This document shows, piece by piece, positions 1 to 11,800 of a stretch of DNA of 64,000 bases (the first letter of the stretch is position 1; each line of letters opens with the position of its first letter). The translations under genes and the position numbers were made by a program. This DNA is from Acanthaster planci (Eukaryota; Echinodermata; Asteroidea; Valvatida; Acanthasteridae): positions 900,548 through 964,547 of the forward strand of contig NW_019091539.1 of NCBI RefSeq assembly GCF_001949145.1, given 5' to 3'. Below the pieces are notes generated by a model. The model was not told the DNA's origin. It made no database searches and worked only from the letters and a program-made list of their open reading frames with translations.

Positions 1-1380
1 AGTTTTATGCTGACAATATGAATGTATCTGCAATTATCGAACCGGTTAGGTTAGGGGTTGCGTTACACAAAAATTTGGCGAATCAATGTGTAGCCTGGGC
101 ATGCTGGGCCTACGCCGTAATGCGAAGTTCACATGGTCATTCGTTCACATTCACGATGTTGTTTGAACTGCGAGACGTGACTAACGTGAGGTCTATTGTT
201 AATGTTCGTGTTTGTTTTAGCGCCCCCTATTGTCATTATTATTTAATACGGCATAGGCCTAGGTTTCAGTTCTCGGGGAAGGCCTAGGACTACCTGTAAC
301 GTAGAAAAAGTGGCTACCGCTATTAGCCTAAGGGGTACGTTCAGTTGTATTGGCATACCCGTTGTGTATGAATGGTCCTTTTAAATTAATGTTCATATGC
401 CAGGTGTTGTGCTATTGAGTGCCCCCCTATTTGAACATGGTGAGTGCACTTTTTGGTTTGAGTAAAATAGCTTTTGTGTATGCTCAAATTTACTCACTTG
501 AGACAGCTAGCACCCTCCTACAGATACCGAGGTGACTACATCAGTACATGTACGTCACGAACACAATTGTGTATGTAAAAGGCATTAAAGCGAGACCCAG
601 CATGTGAACCAACACGTGTTTGCACTGCACTTTCGTGTTCACAGTGACGTCACTCTTCGGTACTCTATTGTGTCAGCAATACTTTTGCAGTAGGCTAATG
701 TGAATACTTTTTTACAGTCGTGCTCTTACAGATGTACGGAAAAGTCATTAGGGCCGTAGGGGAGGGGAAGATTTGGGCATTTAGTCCCTCCAGGTCTTGT
801 ATGGGGACAACAGCAATGTCGGTAGATTATACGTTATGATTTAATGACCAGTGGGCTAGACATACATGTACATGTACATATACTGAGATCTATGCCCAAA
901 CTAGGCATTAATTCCGGATCCAACCCTGTATACTTAGCTGCAGGGTTACCCCACTTCAAACTTCACAAATAAGGACTTTATCATCAGCACAGTTTCCAAC
1001 GTTGTAACTTTGTCATACAGTTGTCTTACTCAGACTCTTAGCATGCACTCTCAAGCCGTTTAGTCAGGCATGACAGTTACTTCTTTGCCCAGAAAATCGG
1101 ATGGAGAACTTGGCTACATTTCCAACGCACAAAGTAGCATCTTGATACATTTCTTGAACCCCCTGCCTATTTCAGATTTTACAGCCCTCCCCCCCCAAAA
1201 AAAATTGAAACTGATTTTCAGTTTATGCATTTATTCTATCAAGTGGACTTCATGAAGTTATCATATGAATGGAATTCCTTTTTCAATTTTCAGCAGGTGA
1301 AGTCTCACAGGCTGATAGTATGCACTGACTGTTGTTGAAATACAGTAAATTCAAGTCGAGACGTGAGACAGAATTACAAA
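1..1380. other. Upstream region of CZIB, no coding sequence recognised
   Basis: No exon-like open frame with family resemblance was found here. The stretch holds a perfect palindromic CRE (TGACGTCA, 645-652), an E-box palindrome AACACGTGTT near 612-621, and several ACATGTAC words (about 545 and 865-880). It probably contains the CZIB promoter and 5' UTR, but no transcription start can be placed. Confidence 0.5.
645..652. promoter_or_regulatory. Perfect CRE palindrome TGACGTCA
   Basis: The octamer TGACGTCA is the consensus CREB/ATF site. It lies about 730 bp upstream of the CZIB start codon. A role as a promoter element is inferred from sequence only; one 8-mer can occur by chance. Confidence 0.3.
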
Positions 1381-4300
1381 ATGGTGGTACGTGTCTGTAA
1401 CATACCAAGGTGCTTTCTGTGGAGTTTACATCTGTGGGTTGCCGAGGGAGACTTGTAGGCTCTCCAAACACCAGCATTGCAGATAGGCCCTTTTACTAGG
1501 AACCATCCTGAATCCTCCAAAATCCTCCAATTGTCAACATTTAAAAAATTGCATTCAGCCCAAATCCTCCACAATTTCTTGAAAATGTCATTTGGAGGTG
1601 TGCCTAACTGCCTGAATCCTTCAAATCCTGCGGCAATTCCTGTCATTATGTTGAGGCAGTGCGAATGGCACTTTTGAGCTGTGCAGCTGATTCAAAAGAA
1701 ATATTGGGCTGAAGTCGTGCTTGACTATTAAGCACAAACAACATACATGTAAGGTCTAATCCACGACCTTTATGCACTTTTGCCCTACATCCTGAATCCT
1801 CCAAATTCCTCCACTTTGCAGAACAGAATTTGGGAGGGTTAGGGTTAAACGTAAAAAATGAACAGAAAAATTTCAGAACAGCATTTGGTTTAACTTCAGA
1901 CAATGTCTTGTACATGTATATGTATATTCCCATCCAAACAATATCCAGGAAATCCACTGGAAGTCTGCATTGGGTTTTTACTGTCATGGTCCCATCCAAC
2001 GAGACAAACTCCTTCAGGATCTTATAGGAATTGATCCAGTGTGAAGATGCATGTTTCTTTTGTGAGGCATCTAACAGTTTTGAAAGCTATTTGAGATACT
2101 GCTTTGTACAAGATATGCATGGGTCTTTTGTGTGTAGGACCTTATTGGAATGAACTTATGGTCCGCCAATTTTGGTGACTTGCAATCTTCAGAAACTAGA
2201 TGATATTCCAAGTTTTGTTGACTAAATCTTGAGATGTGGTGGATACTGTGATTTGTTGCAACAGTGCTACTCAAAGCACATGTTCCTTGTGTTCCAATCA
2301 GTGTTCTTGAAAGAGTATCGGGTTTTTTGATGGATGGGGAGGGGGCTGTTTTGTATACCGTGCATTGTTCCATGCCAACCTTGCATGCCTCCCTGGAGCA
2401 AAATAAAGCACTGTTTTGTTGCTTAACCAGCAGAGTGCAGGAACAGTATTGCAGGGGGTCACAGGTCGAGTGTCATTTCAGTAAACTTTCTGATTAAAAC
2501 AGAAATGGCTCTTTTGGTTTTTTTTGTAGCGTATTGGCTTGCAGATCAAAGCCCAGATTGAGAATCTGACAAACCTCTGCCCAGATGGGGAAGATTTCCG
2601 TTGGTACTTGAAGGTAATAAAGGACCTTTTATCCGTCCATTCTCTCACTTGTGGTTGTGGGTATAAATGCTCAGTATCAACTTGGACAAAGAAATCAAGT
2701 CTCACAGAAATGTTCCGGTCTAGGCAGCGCTATCAGTGTTGGGGTCACCGGTCATCACTAGTCCTTTCACAAGCACCTTCACAAGTTCAGCCACAATTCC
2801 TATTACAAGACCGGTCTTTAGTGATGAGGTGAATAATGATAAAGGAATGCTTCTTGACACAGTTCACAATTGCATAGCTTTTGACTTGACTTGAGACTGA
2901 ATCACTGTGGTACTTGAGACCACTTTAGACCTTCACAAGACCAACACAAGACCAGCGCAAGACCTCCAGTCTAAATTCAAGTCGAAAGCTATTTAAATGA
3001 ACTGCTACAAAAGCATTCCTTTGTGATTGTTCAACCTGTATACTCGTGCATGGTCTTGTGATGGTCTTGTGTCTGGTCTTGTGATGGTCTCGACTGCAAT
3101 TCTCAGTGGTATATCCAGTGTGGGGGGGGTCCACATAAATGCCTAACAAACAGAAAATGCAGATTTTGATTTGGTACCAGGGTGATATCTGAACCAAACA
3201 AGCCAGTGAAAGATCAACTGCTTAATTTGTTTGAGACATTATGTACAATCATGCACTTTATTTCCTTTATCTAGATCAAGTGTTCCAACTGTGGATCAGT
3301 CACCGAATCATGGCAGTACGTCACTCTCACTGTAAGTCTACAACCCCCACGTGTTTTATTTTGACACTCCCTCTTTAAGTCTGTACACAGACAAGCCATG
3401 TTTGTATTGTTGTTTGCACATTTATTTGCTAAAGCCAACAATTTTGAAACTTTACGTTTACACTAGAAGCAACAGCTTTAACTATTCCTGATGGATTTGC
3501 TCATCTTCGTATGATTGTACCCCATCTTAACCCTCCTTGGGAATATGTACTGTCTTTCTAGTCAACCTTGTCCGTAGCATTGGACGGAGTTGTGCATCAG
3601 ATGACAATATTTTTTGCCACGCATCATCGCATAATGTTTGTTTTAGCAGAGTTTCGGCATTGCTCTTTGGACAGAAATTTGTGAGACAGAGGTACCGGTA
3701 GGGGGTCCGAGCCCCACCTGTGCAATTTTGGAAAGGAAGTTGCTGTGTTGCAAGTGACAGGGAAGCACTGAACGGAAGACAGTGCTTGATGGAATGGTGT
3801 ATAGACCAGCACAGCCAACTGAGTAATTCTGCACATGCGTGATAGGAGAAGTGGTCCGGGGGGTGGGGTCCATCTGATGTTTTCTCTGGGAAGACAGGAA
3901 CAGGAGAACACAGGGATCGGGGTGCATAGGGACCAGGGAACATCAGTACACACGCCCCAAGTGGAGGTTATGCCTAGCACAATGGTGCCAGCACCTTGGC
4001 CCACTATGGGGGATTCGAACCCGCACTCTCAAAACCTCATAGCACTAGATTTCTGAACCAGAGATGAAGTAATGTGGTCTAAATCATTTCCTTACTATTT
4101 GTGATGCTCAGGAAAGTACTCCAACCAAAGGAGGACGTGGGTCAGCCAGCATGGTGTCAAAGTGCAAGATGTGCAGTCGAGAAAACCACCTGGGTTAGTT
4201 TCATTATCGCTGATTTCTGAGATCTTTTCTTGAAAGTCTGTGTCGCATATTTAGAATTTTTTGAATTTGTATGAGCTAATTTGTCTTTGCATGTTAGAGT

Positions 4301-6460
4301 ACTTCCACTGAAGTTCCCCAAGATCAGCTTTAAATCTTTAGCTTCTCTGAAACTTTCTCCCACCATCCAAATTGAAAATGCCCATTTTTTTCTGGCTATA
4401 TTATACTTTCCCATTTTCCCTTTTTTTTTCTATGTATTAATTGATGTTATGGTTTCTCTGGCCTTAATTCAACTTATTGCATTTGTCAAAGGCAAAAACT
4501 TTGGGAAAAAAATGAGATCAAAACATCAGATCCTCCAACTTTAACCACTTGCTGTTGGGTGGTTTGAAAAATGCAGTGCACACAAACTGGACATTTTCAA
4601 GATTTTCAGTTTTCGAAATTCTTCAAAAATTCATCACTTCAATTACTGGACACTTACACCCACACGAAGGGCTGTCTGGTTTCCACTCTAATCTGACAGA
4701 CAACATCTACTTATGCAGGAGTATTTCAGCCAGGCCTGCTGCCTTGTAAAAAGAGCCCAGATTGTGCGGTGTTATGTAACTTTCTTTTGTTCACAAACAT
4801 GGCTGCTGACCTCTTTTCAATAGGGGCCAGATTAGCATGCAGCGGTGCTGTGTGGCTCATTGCTGCGTTGTCGGAGCGCTTTTGTCCCCAGTGGTAATCC
4901 GCTCACACTAAATGCCCCAAACTGTGGTATACTGTTTTAAAACAAGGCTGGATTATCTCCACTATTGAGAGTGAAAAAAATGTTGGTAATGCCCAGCAGC
5001 CTGATCTTTTGTTACCAGTAGGGTCTTTTGTTACAAAGCCCTGTTCCCTTTGTCCGATATAAGGAATACGTGTCCAGTATCGGAAACCCCGGTGGCAAGT
5101 GGTTAAAGCATATTATATTTTAGGTCAGTATGAGTAGATTGAAGCAGCTTTTGTATTGTGTTTCATTTATATGCTCATACTTTGCAGATATACTCAAAGA
5201 TTCCTACAGAGCTTACAATGCAGAGGACAGTGGTTCATTCAAGACTATAGTAGGGTTTGAATGCCGGGGAATGGAACCAGTCGAGTTTTCACCCAGGGTA
5301 ACAAATGTTCCTCAGAACTTACAAAGTGTTCAAACCCTTCACTCCTGTGTGTCATGCTTCAGTATTTTGTCGGCAGATTGACAAAGTGACAAATCCATCC
5401 AGAAACTAACATTTTTAGGCAATTTGGGTTTTTTTGACATTTTAAGGCCTCTGCAGTACTGATTATCATAATTATAGATCTCTGATTACCATAATTTTAG
5501 ACCCAGGATTACAAGATTCGTTAATTACACTAACTACATGAAGCACAAACTCAGGTTTGCATTTTGACAAAGTACATACCTTACAAATATCATTGACTTT
5601 GTACATGCATGCTGTTTTACGCCTGCAGGACTTGCATTTTGACGAAACGACAAATCTTTCTTTTGCAATGTGTTACATTTTATAAAAGTGGACGCGGTGT
5701 GCACAAACATGCCACATTACACATATGCTCTAGAATTTCCGTTTGGACAATTGACGTTCATCTTTACTATTTGATGCCTCCTACTTAAAAATGAATTTAG
5801 GGTAACAGAAAATTTGTAGGTTTTTCAACATATAGGCTGTTGCATCAGTTATTGGAATCGACAATGGAGGTTGCTGATATTTATTTATCTTTTAATTTAC
5901 TGATAAGTGTTTCAAAAAATGTAACCAGTAAGGCCGGTTTTAGTATGCGTTTTTCAATACATTTTTCTTTGATGTTTGATTACTGATTTTCTTCCAGGTT
6001 GGTTTTGTGGCCAAAGGAGCTGAAACCACAACACAATTTGAAGTTGACTTAACAGAAGAAGTGAGTCAGGCTCAGTGGATTCTGTTAATTTAGGTGAAAG
6101 CCTTTACAAAAATGCCTGAATTTGAAAAACTGACTGTCAGTTTAGTTAATCATGTGAAAGTATTGATATTGAGACAATAAAACAAAATAACCAAGGATTA
6201 ATATTCTGGACCCTTGTGGAATTTTATCAGTATGATTTCCTTGTTCTCAAGAATGTAACAAGGTGGATTGATTTTGTGGCGTAATCGATTGTGGATACTG
6301 TGCTCTTCCAAAGCAATTGTATGTATCAGGGTTGTGTAGTGATTTTTTGTTTGGTTTGGTCTGGGTTTGGCTTTTTCAGGAATGGGCAGATTATGACGAA
6401 AAAGTCAACCTACCTGTGAGCATTGAGGAATTTGAAAGCCGCTTTGTCACAATCAAATGA
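1381..6460 (+). CDS. CZIB: CXXC motif-containing zinc-binding protein (CZIB / C1orf123 family)
   Basis: Small eukaryotic zinc-binding protein of the UPF0587 (C1orf123) family; its molecular role is poorly known. Seven coding exons with consistent phases: 1381-1386, 2530-2613, 3275-3331, 4112-4193, 5188-5297, 5998-6060, 6380-6460 (TGA). Spliced length is 160 aa, equal to the human protein as I recall it. Two CXXC pairs form the zinc site: C33/C36 (KCSNC) and C67/C70 (KCKMC). Other family blocks are [32 protein letters not shown] and [11 protein letters not shown]. The first coding exon is only ATG GTG followed by GTACGT. It was chosen because the context (AAAATGG) is good, the donor is sound, and it gives the family-like start [10 protein letters not shown]. 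That two-codon exon is the least certain part; exons 2-7 are firm. CFAP57 follows on the same strand. Confidence 0.93.
2731..2908 (-). repeat. MITE family 1, copy A (inverted relative to copies B and C)
   Basis: Lies in CZIB intron 2. It carries the family core in reverse orientation: a TGATAAAGGAATGCTTCTTG block followed by TGCATAGCTTTTGACTTGA. The left end resembles CAGTGTTGGGGTC and the right end runs TTGAGACTGAATCACTG. It abuts copy B, so the two form a back-to-back pair. Confidence 0.6.
2900..3110 (+). repeat. MITE family 1, copy B
   Basis: About 210 bp with imperfect terminal inverted repeats (CACTGTGGTACTTGAGACC on the left; reverse complement of GGTCTCGACTGCAATTCTCAGTG on the right). 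Subterminal AGACC..CACAAGACC / TGGTCTTGTG tandem words flank a core with AAGCTATTTAAATGAACTG and AAAAGCATTCCTTTGTGATT. The same core occurs at 56020-56070 and, reversed, at 62410-62480. Confidence 0.75.
4000..4075 (-). repeat. tRNA-derived SINE fragment
   Basis: Read on the minus strand, the stretch contains a pol III B-box-like GCGGGTTCGAATCCC (plus-strand 4010-4024) preceded by tRNA-like sequence. It is in CZIB intron 3, just upstream of exon 4. The A-box is degenerate, and no full tRNA cloverleaf is visible. Confidence 0.4.
4541..5106 (+). mobile_element. piggyBac-like non-autonomous element, copy R1 (complete ends)
   Basis: Begins TTAACCACTTGC and ends GCAAGTGGTTAA, giving 12-bp terminal inverted repeats that include a TTAA at each end, as expected for a TTAA target-site duplication. 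The interior matches R3 and R4 in order (TTCAAAATTCTTCAAAAATTC-type block, TCTAATCTGACAG block, GCCTGCTGCC block, CTTTTGTTACAA block) and R2 in reverse. No transposase frame is seen. It lies in CZIB intron 4. Assignment to piggyBac rests on TTAA flanks and CC-starting ends, not on a transposase. Confidence 0.65.
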
Positions 6461-7081
6461 GCATCCCAAAGACAGAAACAGCAGCTGACAAACAGGGAGA
6501 GGATGACGGAGAGAAATGGAGTGATAATAATTAGAGTCTCTGATTTTCCTGATATAAATTTACTTTGTGAACCAAATCTGCATTCGGTTGTGTGGACAGA
6601 CTTGGATTAGAACACACCAAAAGCTCTGACAACAGTCGTCAGCGGGCTTCAAGTGTATACATGTACAATGCTACCAGCTATTCTGACATTGGAGTTTGAT
6701 GGACCAATGTAACAGCAGAAAAACTGTGCTGTGGGCCTTGACTGCCGGCATACCCCTTTAGCAAAGTCCTCACCTTAGATGCCAAATTACTTTACCATGT
6801 AGAATATGTGCCTTGCCAGTGACAACATTGTGTCAGTTCTTAATTTCTGTGATTTGTTATGTACTCGTAAAATTTGCAAAGTCTTAATTACAAAGTAATG
6901 TACTTGGACCCATAACTTGCATCAGTGAACTGCAAAGCATCTCGCTGTTTTCTTTTTGTGTAGTAATAATCAGCAATAATGCAGAACATCTTTCAATATG
7001 GAAATTGGTTTAGAACACACTCTGTTGTTATCATGACTTAGCCCTCGTGTAAATTGCAGCTCATTCTTACAATTGTGTCAA

Positions 7082-7087
7082 AATAAA
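7082..7087 (+). terminator. Candidate CZIB poly(A) signal AATAAA
   Basis: First canonical AATAAA found downstream of the CZIB stop codon, about 620 bp away. A T-rich stretch follows at 7100-7140. The cleavage site is inferred. Confidence 0.45.
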
Positions 7088-7845
7088 CTTCTTGGACATT
7101 TTCCTTTTTTAAATTTTGGTTTTCAACTTATATTCTTGACCAAGATCGAGGACAGATCCAGAACCAAATTTTCGGTGGGTGGGGAAGGGTTAAAGAGGTC
7201 AAACTTGTTGGTGGGGATGGGGGTGAAAAAAGTTGGAACTTTTGTCATAGAACCTAGTGTGGCCTTTTTGAAAGGCTTTTGAGGGGTTTTTTGTACAAGA
7301 TATTGAAGCAAGAGAATTGAAATAGACCAAAAATTTGCCTTTCAGTATTTCTCAAGAAAAGTTTTGGCTCCTTGTGGGCATGGCCCCTGTTGCAATGCCC
7401 CCCCTGCCCTGATCCACCTTGATCATAATACCTTTTTTGTTTTGCTTATATTCTTTATAAGGGCATTTTGTTTTGTTTATTCATTGTTTTTTGTTGGATT
7501 TATTTAAGATAGTGGACATTATTTCCGGACAAAAATGGTTGAAATTTTAGTGTAACTGAAAGGTGTAAAAAGTTTGCAATAATGAACATTAAAAAATAGT
7601 TTCTCTTACAGTCCTCGCCTGAGTTGATAAAATATAAGCAGAAATAACCCCTTTTGCTCTTCTGAAAGTCCCCCCCCCCATCGTATGGGTTGTCAAAGCT
7701 AACTGGTAGCCCTCTCATTGTAGCTAAAATGCCGAATAGAACAGTCGTCGGATGCAGCTCGCTTTGCAAATTAAGTCACAATCCCTGCCGTCTTTGGATG
7801 AGAAGCCCACGCGATAAATTGCAGGGTAACCGAGTCACAGGAGTT

Positions 7846-7859
7846 GTTGACATGACAAC
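7846..7859. promoter_or_regulatory. X-box-like RFX site upstream of CFAP57
   Basis: GTTGACATGACAAC matches the ideal RFX X-box palindrome GTTGCCATGGCAAC at 12 of 14 positions with the correct 2-bp spacer. RFX factors drive many motile-cilium genes. The site is about 120 bp upstream of the likely non-coding first-exon donor and 1 kb upstream of the CFAP57 start codon, which fits a ciliary gene promoter. Confidence 0.6.
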
Positions 7860-7978
7860 GCGATATCAATAGATCCGGGTTATTGAGCTTGTGTGCGGGA
7901 AGGCAATGAATTGCGCTGAAGTAAATCACGCTTCCATGAATTAACGGGGCGTTCTTCTTTCTGTTTTGAAATTAAAAG
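7860..7978 (+). other. Probable CFAP57 non-coding first exon (start not determined)
   Basis: Ends at AAAAG/GTAAGA (7978/7979), a near-perfect donor. The matching acceptor TTTATGCTTTCAG ends at 8866, seven bases before the CFAP57 start codon. The 5' boundary given is only a guess placed after the X-box. Confidence 0.4.
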
Positions 7979-8487
7979 GTAAGAAATGTGTCTTTTATTT
8001 AGAATTTCATTGGAAAATTGGTAACTGTACCGTGTCTTTGGTTTGTAAATTGCTATTTGGATATTTTTCAACTTCAAGAAAGTGAGAAAGCTAACGTTAG
8101 GCTGCAGCTAAGGTCCGACACTTTAAACCTTATGTTACTCTGTGTTAGTGTCAAAGTATTAAGATTGTTTTTCTTCAAGCCGCACTGCAAGAGCTAAGAA
8201 ATGCCAAAATTGCACCTGTTTGAAGTCCATCCAGTCAAATTAGAACTTGCATCAGGTAACATAATGACAGCGGTAACCTAGACCTGAAGTGAAAAATTTT
8301 GATGGATAGGCTAATCTGAGAATTTGCAATCTAGGCCTAGGCCAAGTTCACACCATTCTCTGCACTTTCTGTAATCTTGGAGTGGTACTGTAGGCCTACT
8401 TCCCCTTTCCAAAAGTCTTCCACAAAAAGTTGTAGAGAAAGGAAAGGTATTCGGCTGATCAAAAAAATCATCAACCGTGCAGGCCTA

Positions 8488-8716
8488 GGCAACTTGACCA
8501 TTTGCCAACTTGACTTTGGACAACTCGACCATTAAGACAACTCGAATGTCCAAGCATAAAAGGACTGTATTAATGTGTAGAGATCTCACTGGTCGAGTTG
8601 TCTCTCTGTCAAAGTCGAGTTGTCCTAACGGACGGCTTGGCAAATGGTTGATGAGTTATCTCAACAGTCGAGTTGTCTCAACAGTCGAGTTGGTAAACGG
8701 TGGAGTTGTCTGACAT
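8488..8716. repeat. Foldback sequence with repeated GTCGAGTTGTC word
   Basis: The left half has CAACTTGACCATTTGCCAAC, GACTTTGGACAACTCGACC and AAGACAACTCGA. The right half has their reverse complements (GGTCGAGTTGTCT, AAAGTCGAGTTGTCC, CTTGGCAAATGGTTG) plus further CAACAGTCGAGTTG copies. It is an imperfect inverted repeat of about 230 bp inside the CFAP57 5' UTR intron, and probably a small foldback element. Confidence 0.6.
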
Positions 8717-8872
8717 CCCCAAGGCCTACTACTGAAGTACTAGTTTTGATCGTGTTGGACAGTGATGAACAGTTATGTCTGTGAAATCTGACACTGATGT
8801 TTGATTATGCCTAAGGTAGAAGGATCAGAATTGTTTACTGACAAAACTACCAATTTATGCTTTCAGGTCAGT

Positions 8873-11800
8873 ATGGCTATTGCCATAGCACAATTGAAAC
8901 ATGTCTTCGGTCTCAAGGGGGAGATCACAGGGAACATCAACTATGTGGATGAACAGACCATTGTTTACCCCTCCGGGGCCAACACCATTCTCTACAACAT
9001 TGACCAGAAGTCACAGAAATTCATCCCAGGCTCTGACAAGACGCTGGGTACGACCTCCATGTGCGTCAGCCCCAACCGGCGCTATGTGGCCGTGGCCGAG
9101 AAGGGGGCGGAGAAAGCCACGGTCACCATCTACGACCTGCACTCGCTGAGGCGGCGGAAGGTGCTGAGCTCGGCAGACATCCAGTCCAACGAGATCGTCA
9201 GCATGGCTTTTTCCCCGGACTCCAAATACTTGATCGCCCAGGGCGGAAGGCCGGACTGGACGCTGGTGTACTGGACGTGGGAGAAATCCAAAGTCATGGC
9301 TGTCACCAAGACCACGAATGCAACAAATAATGATGTCTACCAGGTACCTCTGATCGCCTCTCATAATAATCAAAACTAATTTTACCGCTTAACATTACAG
9401 TCAAACCTTCATTAGAGAGAACTGTTATTGCAACATCCAACTTATAACAAGGAAAATGTTCGGCCCAAAGTCTCTGTGTAATATACTCTTTGATCATCAA
9501 TACTGATANNNNNNNNNNNNNNNNNNNNNNNNNNNNNNNNNNNNNNNNNNNNNNNNNNNNNNNNNNNNNNNNNNNNNNNNNNNNNNNNNNNNNNNNNNNN
9601 NNNNNNNNNNNNNNNNNNNNNNNNNNNNNNNNNNNNNNNNNNNNNNNNNNNNNNNNNNNNNNNNNNNNNNNNNNNNNNNNNNNNNNNNNNNNNNNNNNNN
9701 NNNNNNNNNNNNNNNNNNNNNNNNNNNNNNNNNNNNNNNNNNNNNNNNNNNNNNNNNNNNNNNNNNNNNNNNNNNNNNNNNNNNNNNNNNNNNNNNNNNN
9801 NNNNNNNNNNNNNNNNNNNNNNNNNNNNNNNNNNNNNNNNNNNNNNNNNNNNNNNNNNNNNNNNNNNNNNNNNNNNNNNNNNNNNNNNNNNNNNNNNNNN
9901 NNNNNNNNNNNNNNNNNNNNNNNNNNNNNNNNNNNNNNNNNNNNNNNNNNNNNNNNNNNNNNNNNNNNNNNNNNNNNNNNNNNNNNNNNNAGGTATCATT
10001 ATATCCCCATTATATCTAGGTATCATTATATCCCCATTATATCTAGGTATCATTATATCCCCATGATATAGGTATCCCCACATTATATCTAGGTATCATT
10101 CTATTCCCATATAAAGGTATCATTCAACCCTCAAGACAACACGCAGCTGTGCGTCGTGGGCAATGGCATTTTCAAGCTGTACCGTTACAGCGAAGGCAAC
10201 CTGAAGCAGTTTGCCTTCCAGAAGATGGAGCCCCAGAACTACCTGTCCCACACCTGGGTGTCAGATGAGAGGGTCATCGTGGGCACAGACAATGCCAAGC
10301 TCCTGCTGTTTGAGGCCGGGGAGCTGAAGAATGAGCTGGCAGTTGTGGTCTCATCTCAGAGCAAAGATGCAGAGAGGTGAGCGCAAAGACGTAGTTTCCG
10401 TGAGCCCATTTTTTAAACACCCCAAGCTGGGAGCTGCTGAGCAAATGTATATGAGCGAGATAACTTGTCCAGCTGTGTTCAGAAATGGTCAAATTGGAAG
10501 GAATACGAGCCCAAGTGTCATGTGATGCATAGAGGGCAGCCTGAAAGTGACAATGGTTGAAAGGCACTCCAGTTTCATGTTGGGAATGCAATAGGATTCC
10601 CGCGATAGGGGAAATCCTGAAAAATTCTGGACAAAAAAGTTGCCTTCTTGCCCCCCACCCATGATCCACCCTTAATCACAGGCCTCCATGCCAATTGCAC
10701 TGAGGACCAAATTGCTGATCCAAAAAACATCCCATTTGTTTGGATTCACAGGAGTGCCATGGGCAGCATTGCTGAGTCGGAGGTGCCCAGTTCTGGCCCA
10801 CCCATGGTGGGGGCCATCGTTGCTTACTCCAAAGGCTTTGCCTGCTCAGGTGGCAAGGGAATCGTCCATCTGTACGAGAAGACCGAGGATAAAGATTTCT
10901 ACAAGAAGACCAGGGAGATCAAGGTGTGTACTGCCTTTGCTGCTGGTAAAATTCGTGACAAATCATCACTTTTAGTCCAACATGTGCTTGGCTTTGTTAA
11001 ATATACCAATAAAGTCATGTTGTTGGAAATGAAAAAAATGCCAAACCAATTGTGACTTATCATTCAATCAAAGTAGTAAGGAGAAACTGCGAAGTTGTTT
11101 TAGCGCAAGTGTACGTATTTCAGAGTTTGGAAATTCACATCCAACTCAGTTTCCTTCATTCAAGTGAAAGGTGCTATCCACAGCAAACCTAGACAGTTCC
11201 CCTTTGAAGTTAATTTATTGTGTTCATATATTTCTGGGCCTTTATTTTTTTGAAATTGTAGATTCCACACGATGTCCTTGGTGGGGATCCATCCAGAGCC
11301 GAGGCCCATGAGATCAAGATGCTGACAGTCAGTCCTTCCGAGGAGACGCTGGTAGCCAGTACGACTACCAACCAGCTGTACTGCATGGCAATGTCCAGTG
11401 CTGACCTGGGCAAGGTGAGACATTAATCAGGGTGAATTTCTGTGTAAACCTTTTGAATGAACAGTTATGTACCCTTCACCGGTGACCAGTGTCATAATAT
11501 GCACTTAATCGGTGCCCACTTGAAGATGCTACAACTCGTTCAAACTTAATGGTGTCAGCACACAATTTGTCAACTCGATGGGTACATGTACACAGTTTGT
11601 CAGCTAAAATCTTTGCTTCATTTAAAAACTCTCTTTCTCTTGTTCACTTATTCATGGAAATCCAAGAAGGGCACTTTGCCTGTGGGTAATCATATTTAGG
11701 CAAGAGATCTTGAAACTTATGCTGAAGCTTGGATGCACAGATATGCCACAGTGTCCATAAACGACAAAAGTTAAAGTTTTGTTTCGTTCCAATTCCAAGA

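Larger units (their letters stand above)
6461..8872. other. CZIB 3' UTR, intergenic spacer and CFAP57 promoter / 5' UTR
   Basis: After the CZIB stop there is about 0.6 kb of probable 3' UTR with an AATAAA at 7082-7087. A G-rich and C-rich repeat-like stretch follows (about 7150-7410). From about 7700 the sequence becomes promoter-like and holds an X-box-like palindrome (7846-7859), a consensus donor (AAAAG/GTAAGA at 7978/7979) and the acceptor ending at 8866. This suggests a non-coding CFAP57 first exon and an 888-bp 5' UTR intron. No other gene is seen. Confidence 0.6.

Noticed and set aside
3527-4056. Several overlapping open frames of 70-138 residues in CZIB intron 3
   Set aside because: All three minus-strand frames overlap one another, and composition is repeat-like with a SINE fragment at the right end. 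No family resemblance was found.
8801-8872. Upstream in-frame ATG giving a 24-residue extension of CFAP57
   Set aside because: The extension crosses a strong acceptor (TTTATGCTTTCAG ending at 8866) and has no counterpart in the family, which starts close to the LKHVFGL block.
9011-9373. 120-residue minus-strand frame opposite CFAP57 exon 1
   Set aside because: It is the shadow of a GC-rich coding exon on the other strand.
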